Shown in pieces: positions 1 through 10,000 of a stretch of 64,000 nucleotides of DNA (its first letter is position 1; each line of letters starts with the position of its first letter). Both the position numbers and the translations under genes were made by a program. Origin of the DNA: CAZWRV01 sp964636325 (GTDB lineage: Bacteria; Verrucomicrobiota; Lentisphaeria; Victivallales; GWF2-50-93); NCBI GenBank assembly GCA_964636325.1, contig CAZWRV010000001.1, forward strand, positions 84,789 through 148,788, given 5' to 3'. The notes under the pieces were generated by a model. The model was not told the origin of the DNA, made no database searches, and saw only the letters and a program-made list of their open reading frames with translations.

Positions 1-659
1 ATGTCCTGCCGGCCTTGCATCGAGGATATTTCCCTTATTGAAAACAGAAGCGTCTTTTCCCCGTTCTCCATGTTGATCTTCCAAATGCCTGAACTATCCG
101 GCGCCTCTTCCGCGGCTGTTGCGTCGGTTAAATTTACATATCCATATCCCGGCCGGAGCCGTTGAAGCCTTGAGAAGTCGAGGGTGAGCGCGGTCTTTGC
201 ATCCCTGCCCAGGGCATATATGGGATCCGCATATTGACGGAAGATCCTGCCGTCTGACATGTCTTGAACAACGGAGCCGTAAGCCCCATCCAAGAACTTG
301 TTGTATATGGCAAGCTCCTTTCCCTCCCCGGACGGAAACCATTGCAGCCTACACCCCTGCTGCCAGCACCATGTTTCAGTCCTGCCCACTTCGACAAACT
401 TTGAACCCTCATGCAGGTTGAAATATCCCACCGACAACGAATCATCAGGCTTTGGTGTTCTGTTGATGGGCGGCAGCTTGTTTGCCAGGATGCGGGTTTC
501 CTTTGGATTGAATGGCGTGATGTCATAGTATCCGAAAAAAACATGATGGCCTGGCACAGAATAATATTCCTCGCCCGGAAGTTGGCGCCTTGCCTGCGAA
601 GTGACCGAACCGACGGCCCTAAGGGTTCTTGCCGCAAAATACTTTATATGGGAAGCCAT
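1..659 (-). CDS. Partial beta-propeller-like protein, cut by the left window edge
   Basis: An open frame on the minus strand begins with ATG at 659 (MASHIKYFAARTLRAVGS) and stays open to base 1, so about 219 N-terminal residues are present and the C-terminus is missing. The sequence has features of a WD40/TolB-like propeller: HHVFFGYYDITPFNP near residues 35-50, then SVGYFNLHEGSKFVEVGRTE, WCWQQGCRLQW and GIWKINMENGEKTLL. No signal peptide is evident. It is the last visible gene of the nonulosonate/capsule gene run and follows the methyltransferase gene by about 60 bases. I do not recognise a specific function; a role in glycan assembly is inferred only from position. The two short overlapping frames in this stretch lack comparable composition. 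Confidence 0.8.
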   Translation of the reverse strand, partial: MASHIKYFAARTLRAVGSVTSQARRQLPGEEYYSVPGHHVFFGYYDITPFNPKETRILANKLPPINRTPKPDDSLSVGYFNLHEGSKFVEVGRTETWCWQQGCRLQWFPSGEGKELAIYNKFLDGAYGSVVQDMSDGRIFRQYADPIYALGRDAKTALTLDFSRLQRLRPGYGYVNLTDATAAEEAPDSSGIWKINMENGEKTLLFSIREISSMQGRQD

Positions 660-720
660 CGCTGAATGTTCTTCAGGAGAGTCTTATACATGGAAGCGGG
701 CCGTGGGAATGAAGCGGAGT

Positions 721-1605
721 TTATTTTAGCATCTTTGCCAGGACGATAGACATGACCTTCACGAAGTCGCGGGGTGCCGATTTGACAAGCTGCTCCGTGA
801 ACAGCCGCCTCTGCCGCTCATATGAGTTATTGAACGGCACACCTTCCTTCTTTTGAGAAGATCTGGCGATGCACACTATTTCAGAAGTCGGCGAGACATC
901 CACGGCCTCCAAACCTGCTCGGCTGGCAAGCCTCACAAGATTGTCCGGGCAGAAATATGATATGTGCGCTGGCCTCAGGAAGCTTGTCCGCAAACCTTTT
1001 TTGGTTGAGAAGCAAGATGCATTGGGCACGGCTACATATGCAATTCCATCAGGCTTGAGGAGGCTTTTGACCTTGAGCAGCGCCCCCAGGGGGTCGACAA
1101 GGTGCTCGATGACATGCCGGATGACCACGATGTCGAAAAACGACTGATACCCTTGGAACTCGGATGAAATCGAGTCCCCAATGACGCTGCCCCCTCTTTC
1201 AGTTATTGAGTCTGCCAGTTTTTTGATAGGCTCAATGGCGTAGTATGACACGCCCCATTTCCGTGCAAGGCCCATCATCCAGGCCTCTCCGGCGCCGACA
1301 TCAAGAATCTTCATGCCCGCCTTGACGAAAGGCGACAGCCCCTGTTCTAGCCTGGCAAGTTTTTTGTCGTTGTTGAAGGGGTTTGGCCTGCCCTCCTTCA
1401 GATACTTTGAGCCGAGGAATTTTTCGTTTATGGAGGCGGTTTCGGCTGGCGTGCAAACGGGACTCAGCTGGATATGGCCGCATTCTCCGCAAATTGACAC
1501 ATTATGGGAAATCCCTTTTGCGCAATATAACGAAAAAAGTCTGCACAGGGGAAGCAGTTTCTCCCCCGAGCAGACCAAACATTTCTGAACACCGCTAAGC
1601 GCCAC
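721..1605 (-). CDS. Class I SAM-dependent methyltransferase with N-terminal zinc-binding motif
   Basis: The protein is a small-molecule or sugar methyltransferase of the Methyltransf_23 type. It opens with two CxxC pairs about 27 residues apart (CLVC and CGEC), probably a zinc-binding site, followed by the SAM-binding motif I ILDVGAGEAW, an acidic motif AIEPIKK and the motif VIRHVIEHLVDPLGALLK. The frame extends to a TTG at 1623, inside the upstream gene; I prefer the GTG at 1605, which leaves a 4-base gap to the upstream stop, but the start is uncertain. This domain layout is common in O-antigen and capsule loci, where such enzymes methylate a deoxysugar or cap the glycan. The substrate cannot be read from the sequence. 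Confidence 0.85.
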   Translation of the reverse strand: MALSGVQKCLVCSGEKLLPLCRLFSLYCAKGISHNVSICGECGHIQLSPVCTPAETASINEKFLGSKYLKEGRPNPFNNDKKLARLEQGLSPFVKAGMKILDVGAGEAWMMGLARKWGVSYYAIEPIKKLADSITERGGSVIGDSISSEFQGYQSFFDIVVIRHVIEHLVDPLGALLKVKSLLKPDGIAYVAVPNASCFSTKKGLRTSFLRPAHISYFCPDNLVRLASRAGLEAVDVSPTSEIVCIARSSQKKEGVPFNNSYERQRRLFTEQLVKSAPRDFVKVMSIVLAKMLK

Positions 1606-1609
1606 GGTC

Positions 1610-3178
1610 CTAATTTTCTGCAAGTTTTATTCCATCGGTTAACCTGTCATGGAGATATTCGGCGAGCACATCGAAATGTGGATGCTCCTCATATGGGACC
1701 TTGTCGGTGTCCCCGGCTTCACGGAACCTTCCCGGCTTCCCCATGAGGTCTGAAATGAGGTTGACAGGAACAGAGCCTTTTATGACGGAGGCCAGATATC
1801 TTACCATTTCCGTATGGTCGTATTTGTAGTTCCGGAGCATGCCTGAGATGTCATCGGGCAAACTGTAAAGATTGCGGCATTTCCTGAACATGCAGTCCGG
1901 CAGCAGGTCGAACATAGTCTTTCCGAGGCTAACAACAGGAATCCTCTTTATGACGGCCTCCAGGCCTATGGCGCCCCTGATGACCACGCACATCTTCGCA
2001 TTTTTCAAAACCGACTCGGACGGGAGATCCAGATCAACAAGCCTGACATTCGGGATGTCGAGGATTTTCCTATAGTAAGAGACCGGCCTGCGGCCAACCA
2101 TCATAGGGTGCTCCTTGACCAGTAGCTTCATTCCGACCGGCATGCTCAGGCTGATGTTCCTTATGACCTCCACCTGGTTCAGGAACGGCCGCGCGAACTG
2201 GGCAAGGACAAGTTCGGGCTCCGTATGCAGCGGATACAGTATGTAGTCCAGCGCCGCCACGTCCCCAGCCCTTACGAAGCGGCCGGCAAATTCGCCCTTT
2301 ATTCTTCTCACCGTCAATGGATTGAAGATTTTCCTGTAGAGCAACGACTTGATAGGATCCGGATTCTGGTAGTCATATTTGAACGGCGCCCTTCCCGACT
2401 CCAGATATCTTGACATGATTTTCACCGCCTTGGGGAAGACGCTGAAGACAGATACTCCTCCGGTTTTCCTCCCGGCCTTTTCCTTGGCCGGGACAACGCC
2501 CTCATACATTGCGTTTTTATCGATGACGGACTTTATATATTCTTCAGCCTTTTCAGCCAGTTCGCGCGGGACTCCGCCGTCCATGGAACCGTGTATGGCG
2601 GCGATATGCGGCGGAGGTTCCGTTATCCCGTCGACAAACATTACATAGTTCTTAAGACGGGCAAGCCTCAGGTCAAGGGATTTTATACCTCGCGACTTGG
2701 CAATCAAATGGGCGATACAGTCTCCGAATGTGGCCGTATAAATAGTGCATACCGCATCCGGTTTGACATCGTCAAAAAGCTTCTTGAATTTCCTAAGCGC
2801 GACATCCAATACGGCAAGCTGGCGCTCGTGTGAAAACGCCGGTTTGTAATCTTGGTGGAATGTCGCCCTGGATCCAAGGTAGAGACGCCTGTCGGTGATT
2901 ATCGGAGTCCAAAGAGTGGGATCACCTATTTCCTTTTCAATTTGGGCTATCCATGCTAAATCCGGAGTGCAAGACTGAGCCTCCTGGTAGATTTCCCACT
3001 CCTTAAGCAGAGAGCTCTCGTCCGGAAATCCGGGATTTTTTGAGGTGAAATCAAAGAAGTGCCTACAGTTGGCCACATAAAAACCAGCCTTTTTGATGTC
3101 TAGCCTTCCCTTAAGCCTTTTATATATCTGATAAAAGACATCGAGACTTTTCGACTGCGTCACAAACAGAATATTCAT
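1610..3178 (-). CDS. Capsule polysaccharide biosynthesis-type protein (GT-B fold likely)
   Basis: The 522-residue soluble protein has the hallmarks of the Capsule_synth/surface-carbohydrate biosynthesis group. A central LLVKEHPMMVGRRPVSYY matches the K-E-H-P signature, followed by VRLVDLDLPSESVLKNAKMC and VIRGAIGLEAVIKRIPVVSLG, a nucleotide-sugar-binding-like region where GAIGLEA takes the usual G-x-GLEA role. Its ATG overlaps the stop of the upstream dehydrogenase gene (ATGA), so the two are probably translationally coupled. With CMP-nonulosonate synthesis genes directly upstream, it could be a nonulosonate transferase or another chain-building enzyme; that is inference. No signal peptide or membrane segment is seen, consistent with a cytoplasmic enzyme. 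Confidence 0.75.
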   Translation of the reverse strand: MNILFVTQSKSLDVFYQIYKRLKGRLDIKKAGFYVANCRHFFDFTSKNPGFPDESSLLKEWEIYQEAQSCTPDLAWIAQIEKEIGDPTLWTPIITDRRLYLGSRATFHQDYKPAFSHERQLAVLDVALRKFKKLFDDVKPDAVCTIYTATFGDCIAHLIAKSRGIKSLDLRLARLKNYVMFVDGITEPPPHIAAIHGSMDGGVPRELAEKAEEYIKSVIDKNAMYEGVVPAKEKAGRKTGGVSVFSVFPKAVKIMSRYLESGRAPFKYDYQNPDPIKSLLYRKIFNPLTVRRIKGEFAGRFVRAGDVAALDYILYPLHTEPELVLAQFARPFLNQVEVIRNISLSMPVGMKLLVKEHPMMVGRRPVSYYRKILDIPNVRLVDLDLPSESVLKNAKMCVVIRGAIGLEAVIKRIPVVSLGKTMFDLLPDCMFRKCRNLYSLPDDISGMLRNYKYDHTEMVRYLASVIKGSVPVNLISDLMGKPGRFREAGDTDKVPYEEHPHFDVLAEYLHDRLTDGIKLAEN

Positions 3179-4143
3179 TCTACCCTGGCTTTTTTGTATT
3201 TCATCGCTTCCCTTACAAACTTATTGGCCATAAAAATTTCAGTCATTTCCATGGACTCATAGGTCGCTCCACCGATATGAGGGGTTATAATCAGGTTGGA
3301 ATTGAACCTTGCATATTCAAACAGTCGGGAGCGTTCCTGGCCCGAGGGATCCCTCTCTTCCGGGATCACATCTAGCGCCGCTCCTGCGATATTACCTTTT
3401 CGCAGCTCATCAAGAAGGGCGCTGGAATTCAAAATGGCTCCTCGCGACGTATTAATTACTAGGGCTCCTCGCGGAAGCAGGGACAGCTCCTTTTGCCCTA
3501 TCAGCTCCTTGGTCTCCTCAGTCAGAGCGGCATTTATTGAGAGGATGTCGGAAACACGCATGAGATCCTCGACAGAATCTTTTCTTTTCACGTTTTGATT
3601 CCATCTTTCAATGTATGGATCGTAGGCATAGGCATGCATTCCGAACACGGATGCGAAATTCGCAATCTTCCTGCCGATTCTCCCGAGTCCGACAATACCG
3701 ATCCTTTTTCCGGAAAGGTCATGCCCCCTGAACCGGTCGCGATCCCATATCCCGTCCCTGACGGAATCAAACGCGAACGGGATCCTTCTGGAAAGCGAGA
3801 TCAGCAGTCCCCAGGTCAACTCAGCCGTCGCGGGAATCGAGTCAAGAAAATCTTTTTCTCCCTTCAGGCTCAGGACTTTGACTTTCCTGGATTCAGCATA
3901 TCCCAAGTCAATATGGTCCAGTCCGGTGGTGGCGCTTATTATGAACTTAAGATTCTCCCCCGCGCCAATGACTTCCCTGTCAATCTGGTTCTTCAATCTC
4001 ACGATCAGGACATCATATGCGGGTATTTCCCTGATAAGGCCGGCTCTGGAAAGTTCCCTGCCAATATATGAACCAACGGAAAGATAAACTTTTTTGGCGG
4101 CGGCGCTGAAATTTTCGGGCTCGGAATTCAAAATCTTGAACAT
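3175..4143 (-). CDS. D-isomer-specific 2-hydroxyacid dehydrogenase
   Basis: The 322-residue protein has the two-domain layout of the NAD-dependent D-2-hydroxyacid dehydrogenase family. Visible motifs are the Rossmann loop GIVGLGRIGRKIA (about residues 150-162), ALTEETKELIG, the catalytic arginine region LVINTSRGAILN, the glutamate region AALDVIPEER and the histidine region IITPHIGGATYE. It starts with ATG at 4143, overlapping the stop of the cytidylyltransferase gene by one base (TAATG), and its own stop overlaps the next start. Such genes are sometimes found inside sialic-acid or capsule loci. The substrate is unknown; a 2-oxo acid related to nonulosonate synthesis is possible but unproven. 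Confidence 0.88.
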   Translation of the reverse strand: MFKILNSEPENFSAAAKKVYLSVGSYIGRELSRAGLIREIPAYDVLIVRLKNQIDREVIGAGENLKFIISATTGLDHIDLGYAESRKVKVLSLKGEKDFLDSIPATAELTWGLLISLSRRIPFAFDSVRDGIWDRDRFRGHDLSGKRIGIVGLGRIGRKIANFASVFGMHAYAYDPYIERWNQNVKRKDSVEDLMRVSDILSINAALTEETKELIGQKELSLLPRGALVINTSRGAILNSSALLDELRKGNIAGAALDVIPEERDPSGQERSRLFEYARFNSNLIITPHIGGATYESMEMTEIFMANKFVREAMKYKKARVE

Positions 4144-4847
4144 TATGCAGTCCGAACCTTTCTCAGGATGAAATCGGCATATTCGAGATCCGATTCGTCG
4201 TCAATGTTGATAGATCTTGACTTTGGCATTATATAGGGCCTAGTATCCTGGCCGATGAAAGTGTTTTTTGCGAAGAGAAGCTTCCTTCTGAAAGCGTAGA
4301 TTGCCCCGTTCCTGTGGTATAAGGGTTCAAGCTTCTGCCTGAGCATATTTTTAGGCTCTCCGGCGTATGGCACAAGCTTTTCTCCGTTGATTTTGTACAT
4401 CCTCGACGGATGACAGTCTTCGACCTTGTAGACACTTATGACGGTGTCGGCGCCCGAGCTCTCCAGTATGTCAATCGCACGATCGATGTCATTTCCCGTC
4501 CTCAACGGCGCGGTAGGCTGAAGTATGATTCCAAAATCAAACTCGGCACCATCCTTTTCGAGGACGGAGAACGCATGCGACAACACAGGCAGCATCGGCG
4601 TGTCGTCGGCAGCCAGTTCGGGGGGCCGCATAATCACCTTTGATCCGAAGGAGGCGGCGACCTCGGCTATCTCCTCGTCATCCGTAGATGTGACAAACTC
4701 CGAGATACTGGAACTGGAGAGCGCAGACCTTATGGTATAAGCGATCAGCGGAACCCCGGCCACATCTCTGATGTTTTTGCGCTTCACGCCCTTCGATCCC
4801 CCTCTGGCGGGTATGATCCCGAGCGTTCTGAATTTATGACCGTCCAC
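4143..4847 (-). CDS. neuA: Acylneuraminate (nonulosonate) cytidylyltransferase
   Basis: The enzyme activates a nonulosonic acid with CTP to give the CMP-sugar donor. The nucleotide-binding N-terminus LGIIPARGGSKGVKRKNI is the family signature, and LQPTAPLRTGNDID and the C-terminal IDDESDLEYADFIL are typical. At 234 residues it is the size of single-domain NeuA/LegF proteins, without a C-terminal esterase. The start appears to be GTG at 4847 because no ATG lies ahead of the conserved N-terminus. It sits 18 bases downstream of the synthase gene in the order epimerase, synthase, cytidylyltransferase. Whether the sugar is neuraminate or legionaminate is not decided by the sequence. Confidence 0.93.
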   Translation of the reverse strand: MDGHKFRTLGIIPARGGSKGVKRKNIRDVAGVPLIAYTIRSALSSSSISEFVTSTDDEEIAEVAASFGSKVIMRPPELAADDTPMLPVLSHAFSVLEKDGAEFDFGIILQPTAPLRTGNDIDRAIDILESSGADTVISVYKVEDCHPSRMYKINGEKLVPYAGEPKNMLRQKLEPLYHRNGAIYAFRRKLLFAKNTFIGQDTRPYIMPKSRSINIDDESDLEYADFILRKVRTA

Positions 4848-4865
4848 TAGCCTCCTAGAGCCATA

Positions 4866-5873
4866 TTATTCCAAATCCTCCTCCTTGAGGAAGTCCCATT
4901 GATTCTTGGCCGAACTGAGGATTTTTCCTATCACCGACCTATACTCCTTGGCAGGGACACCCATCCCGTATGGCTTCTTTGTCTCGAGATCCTCATAGCG
5001 GATGATGTGCCCTTTCGGAAGGGATTTATTTAACGCGATGCTTTTTCCGAAAATCTCCCTGACCTTCTCGAAGCCGTCGATGCTCGTCTTGTCTATGGGG
5101 TTTGAAAGGGATTTTTCGATGAAACGGATGCCCTCGACCATTTTTTTAATCTCATCTATTGAAAGCGAGGAGCTTGCGTCCGGGCCGAACATTCTTCGGT
5201 CAAAGACGGCATGGACTTCGACGATTTCCGCACCCAGTGCCGCTGCCGCGATTCCAGGATATATGGCACCCGAATGGTCGGACAGGCCGACGGGCAGGCC
5301 GTATCTGGCCTTCATCTCGCTGATGACGTTAAGTCCTATGTCCTCGGCCCCGGTCGGATATTTTGTCGTGCACTGGAGGAGGGAGACCTTGTTCCCGAAA
5401 GGCTTGAGGAACTCGACCGTCATATCCATATCCTTGTAATTGCTCATCCCGCTGGAGATTATGATGTCCTTACCTGTCCGGGCTATTTTCTCTAGCAGGA
5501 GGAAGTTCGTCGTCTCGCCGGAGCCGACCTTGTATCTTTTTACCCCGACGCCTTCGAGAAGGTCCACTGCGGCGTTCGAGAACGGGGAACTGAGGAACTC
5601 GATACCGACCTTGTCGCAGTGTACCTTGATCTCCTTCCACTGCTCCGGCGTGAACTGCATCCTCGCCCAGTAGTCGTAGCGGGTCTTATCCACGTAGGAA
5701 AACTTTACCCTGAACGGTTCGAATGAGCTGCTTTCGGCCTCGGCGATGTGGGTCTGGAACTTGATGACATCGGCGCCGGCGCCGGCCAGCGCGTCTATAT
5801 ACGAGTGCAGAATGCCCAGGCTGCCGTCGTGCGCTTGGGCAATTTCAGCGATGATGCAGACTTTATGCGACAT
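4866..5873 (-). CDS. neuB: N-acetylneuraminate/legionaminate synthase (NeuB family)
   Basis: This enzyme condenses phosphoenolpyruvate with ManNAc or a 2,4-diacetamido analogue to form the nonulosonic acid. The barrel begins VCIIAEIAQAHDGSLG; other conserved stretches are VIKFQTHIAE, FLSSPFSNAAVDLLE, YKVGSGETTN, IISSGMSN, LLQCTTKYPT and GLSDHSGAIYPGIAAAALGA. A C-terminal SAF (antifreeze-like) domain follows (SLPKGHIIRYEDLETKKP). I placed the start at the ATG at 5873 (MSHKVCII), 7 bases after the upstream stop; a longer frame to 5960 would overlap the upstream gene with non-conserved residues. The product is 335 residues, the usual family length. Confidence 0.94.
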   Translation of the reverse strand: MSHKVCIIAEIAQAHDGSLGILHSYIDALAGAGADVIKFQTHIAEAESSSFEPFRVKFSYVDKTRYDYWARMQFTPEQWKEIKVHCDKVGIEFLSSPFSNAAVDLLEGVGVKRYKVGSGETTNFLLLEKIARTGKDIIISSGMSNYKDMDMTVEFLKPFGNKVSLLQCTTKYPTGAEDIGLNVISEMKARYGLPVGLSDHSGAIYPGIAAAALGAEIVEVHAVFDRRMFGPDASSSLSIDEIKKMVEGIRFIEKSLSNPIDKTSIDGFEKVREIFGKSIALNKSLPKGHIIRYEDLETKKPYGMGVPAKEYRSVIGKILSSAKNQWDFLKEEDLE

Positions 5874-5880
5874 GCAGCTC

Positions 5881-7044
5881 TTACCTATAAATATAGTCCA
5901 GCCTTTTCTGGACGTATAGCGGAACCTTAGCCAAGGTGGCCGCGATCTTTTTCGCGGCACCGCCCTTGCCGTATATGGTCTCGACCGGATATCTGCCGTG
6001 CTCCATCTGCCTTCTCACCGCAGCTAGAATCTCGTTTCTCAAAGGTGGGACGACGGTGACGTTTATTCCGGTTTCGCGGCCCTCCTGCCTGTCACCGATC
6101 AAGACGACGGGGGTTCCCATGAAGGTCGTGTCACGGACAAAGCTGCTCGAATTGCCTATCGCAACTTTGCATTTCTTCAGAACCCTCTGGAAATGTTTCG
6201 GGGGGATGTTCTTGATGAATCTGAGCCAGTTGTTGCGATTCTTGTCCCAGTATCTGCGTATTTCGCGGCTGATGTGGTCGGCGCCGGCGTCGATGTTCGG
6301 CCATAGGAAGAGGGTTGGAAATTGAAGTTCGTTCAGGGCGGATAGGAGTTCGTTGGTTGCCTGAGTTTCTGTGCCGTATTCGGTTGTAACCGGATGAAAT
6401 ATGACGAGGTTGAAGTCCTTGCGTGAATCTATGTTGGCACCACTTCCATAGCTAAATACGTCGTCCGGAAGCCTGGTGTCGAGGTTGAGGATATAGTCGC
6501 CGACAGGGCATCCATAATTGAAAACACAGTCCCGCCTCTCGCCCATGCTCAGGATATGGTCGGCGGCCTTTTGTGTCGCAGGGAAGTGCCAGTGGGAGAA
6601 TTTGGTTATGGCATGCCTGGCGCTCTCGTCTATGCTTCCGCTGACTTCGCCGCCCTGGACATGGGCGATCGGGATATTTGAATATGCAGCCGCAATTGCG
6701 GCTGATAGAGCTTCGTATCGGTCGCCGATCAGGAGGACTATGTCGGGATGGAGCCTATTAAGTTCGGTCGCGAATTCAACGATGCCGAGTCCCACCGACT
6801 TTGCCATGGTCATCGGCGTGTTCCCCTCCACCTCCATGTAAACCTTTGCATCTATGCCGAACCCGTCTTCCTCGACCTCCTTGTAGGTGTTGGCAAATCT
6901 GTCGAGCACCATTGTGCCGGAACAGATTACCTGCAGTTCAAGCTTTTGATTCTTTTTAATTTCCTTCATTACTGGCCATAATCTTCCATAGTTGGCCCTG
7001 TCTACTAGAATGACGCAAATCCTCCTTCTGCGCTTCAGCTTCAT
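5881..7044 (-). CDS. neuC: UDP-GlcNAc 2-epimerase, hydrolysing (NeuC/LegG type)
   Basis: The 387-residue protein matches the hydrolysing branch of UDP-N-acetylglucosamine 2-epimerases that release ManNAc (or 2,4-diacetamido-mannose in legionaminate synthesis) for NeuB. Key segments are DRANYGRLWPVMKEI at the N-terminus, IGDRYEALSAAIAAAY, HVQGGEVSGSIDESARHAITK, FHPVTTEYG and GNSSSFVRDTTFMGTPVVLIGDR. Its ATG at 7044 overlaps the stop of the large membrane protein gene (ATGA). It is followed by neuB and neuA in biosynthetic order, making a complete three-step CMP-nonulosonate module. The dedicated LegB/LegC/LegH enzymes are not in this window. Confidence 0.93.
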   Translation of the reverse strand: MKLKRRRRICVILVDRANYGRLWPVMKEIKKNQKLELQVICSGTMVLDRFANTYKEVEEDGFGIDAKVYMEVEGNTPMTMAKSVGLGIVEFATELNRLHPDIVLLIGDRYEALSAAIAAAYSNIPIAHVQGGEVSGSIDESARHAITKFSHWHFPATQKAADHILSMGERRDCVFNYGCPVGDYILNLDTRLPDDVFSYGSGANIDSRKDFNLVIFHPVTTEYGTETQATNELLSALNELQFPTLFLWPNIDAGADHISREIRRYWDKNRNNWLRFIKNIPPKHFQRVLKKCKVAIGNSSSFVRDTTFMGTPVVLIGDRQEGRETGINVTVVPPLRNEILAAVRRQMEHGRYPVETIYGKGGAAKKIAATLAKVPLYVQKRLDYIYR

Positions 7045-10000
7045 TGAGCCCCTTGCACTTTAAATATGTATAATGTCTTGTTCTTCATCTTCTGCTCCTT
7101 TTCAGGGATAAGCCATGCTGCCCTTTTAAAATCTTCAAGCATTTCCTGATTAGAAAATTTTTTGAATTCTGGATCGGCCACCAATATTGCAACCTTTTTT
7201 ATCCCCTTCCTGTAGGCCAAATCTTGGAAGTATCTAGCGTTTGCGGCGAAGGAGAAGGTCATGAAGTCGCTCTTCTCCATCATTTTGCTTTTAGGGATTG
7301 ACGGTTTCAGAAAAAATTTCGTCTGGAACAGATTTTCATGCCTGTAGAAAGCGAAGAGCTGGAGATCCGTATTGAACCAGATTTTGTCGGTCCTTCTGAA
7401 GTTCCTGGCAATCTCTTTCATCTGGCAGTTGTTGCCGAATTTCAAGCTCTTACCTATCTGCCCTATCTTGTATGATGATGCAAGGGCGGTACCGGCAGTG
7501 AAGGCACAAAATGATGAGACAAGGAATATGACGGTGAATCTTCTCGACTTCTCTCCCGCCGAGCGTATATAGAGGCAGATTGCGAGCAGCTGCAGGTAGA
7601 AGAACATAATCGCCAGAACTTTGATGGTAGAATAATTCTCCTCAAAAACTATGTTCCCAATAAGGAACGGCATCATGATGACAAGCGCCAATGCAAGCAT
7701 CTTCCTGGAACTGAAAGAATCCTTTACAAGCATCATGAAAAAGGTGAAAACAACTGGGACGATGTGCAGGAGATACCTGCCATGGCTCGCCCTGAGAAGA
7801 TATACGGCGATGAAACAGAGAAGGAACAGGGGGAGGAATATCCTTATGTCCTTCCTGCGGAAGCATGAGATGCAGAGGCTGATCGCCATGACGAGGGAAG
7901 GAATGACGACCAGCAGCGGTACCGAAAGGAACGAGAATGTCCTGGGATAGCACATCTTTCCATAATATGCCAGCAGCGTCCTTCCAAGCTTGTTGAAAAT
8001 CCCGCCGAAAAGCGGTTTTGAGTGTTTGGGCGGCTTCTTGCCATTCTCCACCGTTTCGCCTTTCTTTCGGGCAGGCTTTGGCTCCTCTGTGGGTGGAGTC
8101 TTTTCAAAAACCGTCTCGCTTATCTGTTCCTCTTGAACATACGGTATTTTTTCAGTCTTTTCACCTCCGTCCGTAACTGCTCCGGAATTGAAATCCGTAT
8201 CAGCAGAAGCCAATTCAAGCGCGACCAGCTGTGATTTGAGCAGGTAAAGTGTGAATTTTCCCCTGGTCATAATAAGATCACTATACTTTTTGTCGGCAAG
8301 AAGCGTCGGAATTGGCGAATCTATGAATTCTTTTCTATTGCCGTAGGACGGATCCACGAGGACGGCCTCTATGTTTCCGTTTTTCCTTAGGAAATACCAT
8401 GCCTTCCGAATGTCCTTGCTGCTGTTTACAAGCTCCTCGGCAGGAAAAGACATACTAAAGAAAGATATAAGCTTGCTCGAGTCCTCTTCGGCGTAAGGTT
8501 CGCCGATCAGCAGTATGAAGCTTTCAGGGTTTATCACACTAATGGCAAAAGTTATAAGATCTTGCTCTATTTCAAAAGGTGACATTGATTCTTCATCGTT
8601 AGATGAAATTGTAATGTCTTGTTTTATGACTTTCTTTAAAACAATAACCTTGTATGATTCAGACTCGTATACTACATCCGAATAATCTCCTCCGGCAATA
8701 AAAGATTCCAGATAGGATTCTTTACATAACTGTTTGCTGGTGGAATCGGAATCAAGTAGCAAAGTTCCAATTCCGGATTCCCTCAGGATTTCAAAGGCAT
8801 CCTGTGCACTTCCTGCCGCCATGAATTTTTCCCTGTCGAAGTCCTGACCGAAATATTGGACGATTCTTTCAGGGCTTTGACCGGAGCTAGGCGTTTTACC
8901 CTTGCCGTCCATGTCCTGTCCCATATGGGCGGACAGTTCACTTACAATGAGTAGTTTCTTGTCCTTTTCAGTTACTGAAAGTGCTATTGAAGTGAGTCTA
9001 GATAACTTTTCCTCGGAACTTTCTATTTTGATATTGATGTTCTCATTCAGAGCTACAGTTTCCTTGTCCTCGAAATAGTTTTTATTTATCCTATATATCT
9101 TGTAGTCGCGCTTGGAGTATATCGGTGTCGCCATCTTCTTGTCCGCCAGGATTGAAGGCAGCTGAGAATTCTGGAACTGCTCCATGCCGTCAAAGCTAGG
9201 GTCGACAACTACTGTCTGGACGCCGGCCTCGACCAAAATCCTAAAGGCGTCGGCAGACTTGTCGCACGCCTGGAACTTAGAAAGATCGAAGGTTCCGCCA
9301 AAATACGGGACAAGGCTTTTACCATCCAATTTTGAAATTTTACTGATTTGGGCTTCCTGCGGAATCTCGCCTACAAGCAGGATAGTTCCTCCGGACGAGG
9401 TGATCTTCCCGGCGAAGCTGAAAAGAAATTCGGAGAACAGCAGCCTGCGGTACACCTTGAATCCGATTGCCTTATCCTGGTATATGTTCCTGAATATGTT
9501 CTTGTCGCTGAGCATATCCGACATCTTCGATCTCAAATAGTATTTATTGGATTCGAAGGATGGATCTACGACGACGGTTCCGATCTTAAGTTTATCTAAG
9601 ATTTCATAGGCAAGCCATTTATCATTTGTTCTTCTGAATACAACCTCGGGGAATTCAGAGTAGAAATACGGGAGGATCTTCTTTCCCTCAGCCACCTCGC
9701 TCAGGAACTTGTCGACCTTTTTGTCAATGAGGAGGATTGTTTCATCAGGAGACGTTTTCGCGGCGGCAGCTTTCACGGCTTCCTGGGCGGGGATGTCTCG
9801 TCTCTGGTCAGTAGGCCTTGCCGTCCTGGTCCTTTGCTCTCTAGGATCGAACTTGACAATGTTCTTCCCGTCGCGATATTGGTTGTATGTGGCCGTATTT
9901 ACTGAAAAGGCTTCTAGTACATTGCTCATGCTTTTCTGTGTCATTCCTGTGAGATATGCAAGGAACATGTTTGGTGGGAAGAGTGGCGTGGTGAACATTA

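Noticed and set aside
134..637. Minus-strand frame of 167 codons near the left edge
   Set aside because: Another minus-strand frame, open to the edge, gives propeller-like sequence with consistent composition, so this one is a shadow.
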